This document shows positions 41,086 through 43,868 of a stretch of DNA of 43,868 nt, piece after piece; position 1 is the stretch's first letter; each line of letters begins with the position of its first letter. The stretch covers positions 1 through 43,868 of IMG/VR virus record IMGVR_UViG_3300033156_000289; one strand, 5' to 3'. Both the position numbers and the translations under genes were made by a program. The stretch is from a virus. The notes under the pieces were generated by a model, which was not told the origin of the DNA, did no database searches, and saw only the letters and a program-made list of their open reading frames with translations.

Positions 41086-41235
41086 TTATATAATTTTTAT
41101 TCTTGTTAACCTACTTTGTGTATCATGAACTTTTGCCCATGCAACTCTATGACATTTTTCGAGAAATTGTTTTTGGGATTCCTTTATTTTTCTTCTTTCA
41201 GCCCTATGTGATAGAAACGTTTTAATTATATTCAT
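41086..41235 (-). CDS. Small basic protein
   Basis: A 49-residue protein found in a gap of about 200 bp between neighbours. MNIIKTFLSHRAERRKIKES followed by QKQFLEKCHRVAWAKVHDTQ SRLTRIKII; it is strongly basic and probably helical. GGGG lies about 11 bases before the ATG, so the initiation signal is weak. Basic small viral proteins of this type may bind DNA or host factors, but there is no specific evidence. Confidence 0.45.
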   Translation of the reverse strand: MNIIKTFLSHRAERRKIKESQKQFLEKCHRVAWAKVHDTQSRLTRIKII

Positions 41236-41270
41236 GATATGTTATTCCCCAACTCTCTTATATCTAATCT

Positions 41271-41606
41271 CTATCGGTTTTCTACATCTATTTCCATCCT
41301 CTTATACGGCATGAGAACAACCTGAGCAAACTTCTCATGAGCTTTTATAATTATAGGCTTATCAGTAATATTGTATACAGTAACGAATATGTATCCTTTG
41401 TAGTCTGGATCAACTATTCCTGTTGCCGGCATAACTAAACCAGATGTTTGATAGCTACTTCTTAATGTCACTAATCCCCAATATTTGTTTGTAGGGGAGA
41501 TATTAGACCATTTGATAGTAGATACTTTTGATAAGCTATGTGGCTCAATTAAGTATGTTTTATCTGGCCCAATATCTACCCCTACAGCTACGGTATGCAA
41601 TGGCAT
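41271..41606 (-). CDS. dut: dUTPase-like (dUTP/dCTP metabolism) protein, compact
   Basis: A 111-residue member of the trimeric dUTPase / dCTP deaminase superfamily, which keeps uracil out of viral DNA. Motif 2 is RSS (about residues 49-51 in GLVTLRSSYQTSG), motif 3 is GIVDPDYKGYI (63-73) and motif 4 corresponds to HEKFAQVVLMPY. Motif 1 is only weakly represented by VGVDIGPDKTYLI and the C-terminal motif 5 is absent, so the protein is shorter than the typical 140-150 residues. It might be a reduced enzyme or a binding protein. It directly follows the membrane protein gene. Confidence 0.75.
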   Translation of the reverse strand: MPLHTVAVGVDIGPDKTYLIEPHSLSKVSTIKWSNISPTNKYWGLVTLRSSYQTSGLVMPATGIVDPDYKGYIFVTVYNITDKPIIIKAHEKFAQVVLMPYKRMEIDVENR

Positions 41607-41858
41607 TTATTCTCCCTTCTTTGTCTCATACTTACGTACTACATACGTTTTCTTGCTTTCTCCTGGTTCCTTAATCCAGCAGACTACAGTAAACCAAACT
41701 AATGCACTTACCGCAATCATTCCGACTATTGCGAGACCTGGATCCGTTTCATTGTAGTCTAGACAGAGCAATGTAGCTATTGTCGTCACTCCCGCTGCTA
41801 TCATTGTCGTTGCTAATTTCATACCGTAGTTTATTTGCTCCTTTGTATTTTTCTTCAA
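41607..41858 (-). CDS. Small membrane protein with two TM helices (possible holin-like)
   Basis: An 83-residue protein started by TTG 41858 after GAGGTGATAAG. A charged N-terminus is followed by LATTMIAAGVTTIATLLCL and, after the loop DYNETDPG, LAIVGMIAVSALVWFTVVCW, giving two transmembrane segments, then a charged Lys-rich tail. The size and topology would suit a small holin, but the family cannot be assigned and no endolysin is nearby in the window. Confidence 0.55.
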   Translation of the reverse strand: MKKNTKEQINYGMKLATTMIAAGVTTIATLLCLDYNETDPGLAIVGMIAVSALVWFTVVCWIKEPGESKKTYVVRKYETKKGE

Positions 41859-41867
41859 CTTATCACC

Positions 41868-42050
41868 TCATTCTTCTAATATCGTTCTCAAGGTTTCTAG
41901 GGTGTCCAAATCTTCTTTTAGAGTCTTTATCTTTGTCTCGTGGGTCTCTATCATTTTCTTATTAATTGCTATGGATTCTTTTTGTTTCTCTATTTCTTTT
42001 TCTTTCTCTCCTATTATTCTTTCCAATTTTTCCATCAAATCTCCTTTCAT
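41868..42050 (-). CDS. Coiled-coil small protein
   Basis: A 60-residue protein, nearly all coiled coil: LERIIGEKEKEIEKQKESIA followed by NKKMIETHETKIKTLKEDLD. Two starts are possible: ATG 42050 after AAGGAGGTAATGAG, or ATG 42035 after AAAGGAGATTTG. The gene sits immediately upstream of the two-TM protein, an arrangement seen in XhlA/holin-type lysis pairs, although no membrane anchor is visible here. Confidence 0.55.
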   Translation of the reverse strand: MKGDLMEKLERIIGEKEKEIEKQKESIAINKKMIETHETKIKTLKEDLDTLETLRTILEE

Positions 42051-42095
42051 CTCATTACCTCCTTTTCTAAGTATTGGGAGACTAAAATTATTGTA

Positions 42096-42191
42096 TTATG
42101 ATTGACAGTTTCTGGTTCTCAAGTATTCTCCCGAAGATGAAACTATTCGAAAATCCAGCTGTCTGTTTGACTCTATATTCCTTAAATACAT
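42096..42191 (-). CDS. Possible 31-residue small ORF
   Basis: In the 147-bp gap between two genes there is an ORF MYLRNIESNRQLDFRIVSSS plus GEYLRTRNCQS. AGAGGAGA lies nine bases before the ATG within the end of the preceding gene. It may be a real small protein or spurious; composition is not distinctive. Otherwise the gap contains only A/T-rich sequence. Confidence 0.35.
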   Translation of the reverse strand: MYLRNIESNRQLDFRIVSSSGEYLRTRNCQS

Positions 42192-42197
42192 ACCCTA

Positions 42198-42380
42198 TTA
42201 GTCTCCTCTTTCTAACAATATGTACTTTATTCTCTCAGGTGTACTACCCACATTTTTTCTCTCGACAATTACGTTATTCTTGCCCTCTTTTTCAAATCCT
42301 ATAATTGTTTCTAAATAAGCTTGATCCATTTCATTTTCAGGAACTATATACATTGTCTCCTTTTCTATTACCAGTTTCAT
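42198..42380 (-). CDS. Hypothetical small protein
   Basis: A 60-residue protein, MKLVIEKETMYIVPENEMDQ then AYLETIIGFEKEGKNNVIVE, beta-alpha in character. Its start overlaps the previous stop as TAATG, with GGTGGT upstream. It is similar in size and acidic character to other small early viral proteins but has no recognisable motif. Confidence 0.5.
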   Translation of the reverse strand: MKLVIEKETMYIVPENEMDQAYLETIIGFEKEGKNNVIVERKNVGSTPERIKYILLERGD

Positions 42381-43868
42381 TATGTACCACCGAGAAGGCT
42401 TATAATCTTATCCTTTTCCATGTTTTCGGGAGATAAGTCGATATCACATTCTTCTTTTGACTCAACCAATTTGCATCCAGCTTTCTTCAAAACATCATTT
42501 AGGCTTATTGTGTTTGTATAGTAGTCAAAGAGGAATTTTCTTGCATTCTCCACCCAGCTTTTGCTTGAGGAAGTTATTGAGACACCTAGATATGTCTCTG
42601 CGAAATAGAATTTACACTCTTCAGGAGTTATAGTTATCAAACCCAGAACCTTAGATTTTTGATTGGTGATAGTAGTAGTGGTAATGAGGATATTATTAGG
42701 GTTTACCATATAGTTTTTTGTCATTTTTCCTATCTCTTCTCTAGCAACAAATATTTTCAGTGGTACTTCGATCTCCTGATAGTTGTAATAATTGGCGAAG
42801 AGTATGTAAGAGCTATCTTCATTTTTCTTTACGTAGAACAATTCAGAGGCTCCCCTTGGGGGAGGTGCATCTGTCAAGTCACCAGAGAATAATATTGACC
42901 TATCCTTTGTTCTATATGAAGCATCCCATCCTATTTTTTTACCGACACTTATTAGGGATAAATCAATGTCTACTCTATGATCTTTTATATTTTCCCAATG
43001 TACCCCGAAAACCATGTCTGTTGGTACAGAGAGAAATGTACCAGATGGGAAATCACCAGTGAACTGTTTTTCAGTAGCTGGGAGAGCATAGGTGATATGT
43101 GTTGGAATGTATATTTTCTTCCCTTTTACATTTTTCTCAACATCCTTGATTATCGACTCCATGACAATGTCGAATACTCTTTCTGCTTCTTTCTTTTCAT
43201 TGAATTCAAAATCAGTCGCATATCCCTTACCATTTCTTATTCTGTAGAGAATCGAATCTACATCTTTTGTCCTAAAGTTCAGAGCATATGCCAACCTTAT
43301 TTTTCTGAATATATTAGATTTGTTCAACGCATTAATAATTTCCTCTTTATTAATTTCCTCTCCTCTCTTGATCTTTGCTGTTACAGTATTCAGATAATCT
43401 TCATGCATAGGCTTATGATGTGTAATAGCGAGTTTTCTTAATTTGTTTGTGATTTTTCTCATCCCTCTGTTCGTTCTAAAAGCCAAAAATATGGGCTTGT
43501 ATCTTAAAAATATTTGTGATAGTTTTTCTAGCCCATATTGTCGTTTATACTTCATGAAGAGACCAAGCACGTTCATGTTTTTCTTCGCTTTAATTTCTTC
43601 AATGGTTCCTTTATTTTTAATTAGTAATGTTCTATCTGTTGCTTTGTAGACTACATATCTTAGAAATTCAATGGGGTCTGATGGGACAACATCAAGATAA
43701 TCATAAAGAATTATTTTGACTTCTCTGTTTCTTATAGTTTCTATCTCCTTTTCTCCTATTTCGAGATACGTTGCTATGTCAACAATATCTTTTATTGTAT
43801 TTTCTCCGAGAGCTATTCCGGACTGAAGTAGAGAGAGCAACTTGTTTCTTATTTCTCCCTTCGTGTAT
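42380..43868 (-). CDS. Large protein with possible TerD-like segment (5' truncated by window)
   Basis: At least 496 residues; the frame is open to the window edge (YTKGEIRNKLLSLLQSGIAL ...), so the start lies outside or is the TTG at 43840. The first half is helical (LEIGEKEIETIRNREVKIIL; PIEFLRYVVYKATDRTLLIK; KYKRQYGLEKLSQIFLRYKP; IRLAYALNFRTKDVDSILYRIRN), reminiscent of TROVE/HEAT-like helical proteins. The second half has THITYALPATEKQFTGDFPS, then VDIDLSLISVGKKIGWDASY and ILFSGDLTDAPPPRGASELF, similar to TerD domains (DlDls.......... ..sGD....p...gaSE). I cannot assign a function; a TROVE/TerD-like combination is an inference to test by structure search. Confidence 0.55.
   Translation of the reverse strand, partial: YTKGEIRNKLLSLLQSGIALGENTIKDIVDIATYLEIGEKEIETIRNREVKIILYDYLDVVPSDPIEFLRYVVYKATDRTLLIKNKGTIEEIKAKKNMNVLGLFMKYKRQYGLEKLSQIFLRYKPIFLAFRTNRGMRKITNKLRKLAITHHKPMHEDYLNTVTAKIKRGEEINKEEIINALNKSNIFRKIRLAYALNFRTKDVDSILYRIRNGKGYATDFEFNEKKEAERVFDIVMESIIKDVEKNVKGKKIYIPTHITYALPATEKQFTGDFPSGTFLSVPTDMVFGVHWENIKDHRVDIDLSLISVGKKIGWDASYRTKDRSILFSGDLTDAPPPRGASELFYVKKNEDSSYILFANYYNYQEIEVPLKIFVAREEIGKMTKNYMVNPNNILITTTTITNQKSKVLGLITITPEECKFYFAETYLGVSITSSSKSWVENARKFLFDYYTNTISLNDVLKKAGCKLVESKEECDIDLSPENMEKDKIISLLGGT

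Noticed and set aside
1-43868. Integrase, transposase, attachment sites or insertion sequences
   Set aside because: No recombinase motifs and no terminal inverted repeats with target duplications were found, so there is no evidence in this segment for integration.

Overview
The window is part of a tailed-virus genome (Caudoviricetes, contractile-tail or myovirus type), either free or integrated. The host is most likely an archaeon. Arg codons are mostly AGA/AGG, ATA is common for Ile, and AT content is high. Ribosome binding sites are mainly of the GGTGA(T) / GGAGGTG type, often built into the stop codon of the preceding gene, and TATA-like A/T tracts lie in several gaps. No single gene proves the domain of the host. 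No terminase, portal, replication, integrase or lysis enzyme is visible, so this is only a segment.

Region 1 (1-11406, rightward) is a compact morphogenesis module in canonical order: head-tail connectors and tail completion proteins, tail sheath, tail tube, tail-assembly chaperone with a canonical -1 frameshift site (A_AAA_AAC at 4514-4520), tape measure, baseplate hub proteins, Gp138-type spike, gp25-like wedge, baseplate J, and a small structural protein.

Region 2 (11407-16080, rightward) is a glycosylation cassette inserted between baseplate J and the first fibre gene. It encodes an unknown protein, a GT2 glycosyltransferase, an extended SDR epimerase, an RmlC-like cupin, an RmlD-like reductase and a GT-B-like glycosyltransferase. 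Start/stop overlaps couple most of it to the structural genes, so it is probably expressed late, perhaps to glycosylate fibres or to alter host surface glycans.

Region 3 (16077-35132, rightward) is about 19 kb of fibre and spike genes. They combine beta-propeller, DUF2341-like, LamG-like, choice-of-anchor-like and right-handed beta-helix domains with a striking 14-residue repeat, consensus roughly xxYxDLxGxLLLRK. The repeat occurs in at least seven proteins, roughly 80 copies by eye, and in three of them ends in a shared C-terminal strand motif. Small non-structural genes sit among the fibres: a SAM methyltransferase, a 42-residue ribbon-helix-helix protein and a SPOUT-like protein. The block ends in a strong 13-bp hairpin.

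Region 4 (35133-35501) is an AT-rich convergent intergenic region with no gene.

Region 5 (35502-43868, leftward) is a second operon. Read in transcription order it encodes a large partial protein with a possible TerD-like segment, several small proteins, a dUTPase-like protein, and then a sugar or amino-sugar set: PIG-L/LmbE deacetylase, Cys-rich protein, PHP phosphoesterase, NAD-dependent epimerase, ATP-grasp ligase and RlaP-type nucleotidyltransferase. Together these could deacetylate an amino sugar and ligate an acyl group to it.

The most notable features are the 14-residue repeat fibre family, the second sugar cluster and the programmed frameshift in a probable archaeal virus.
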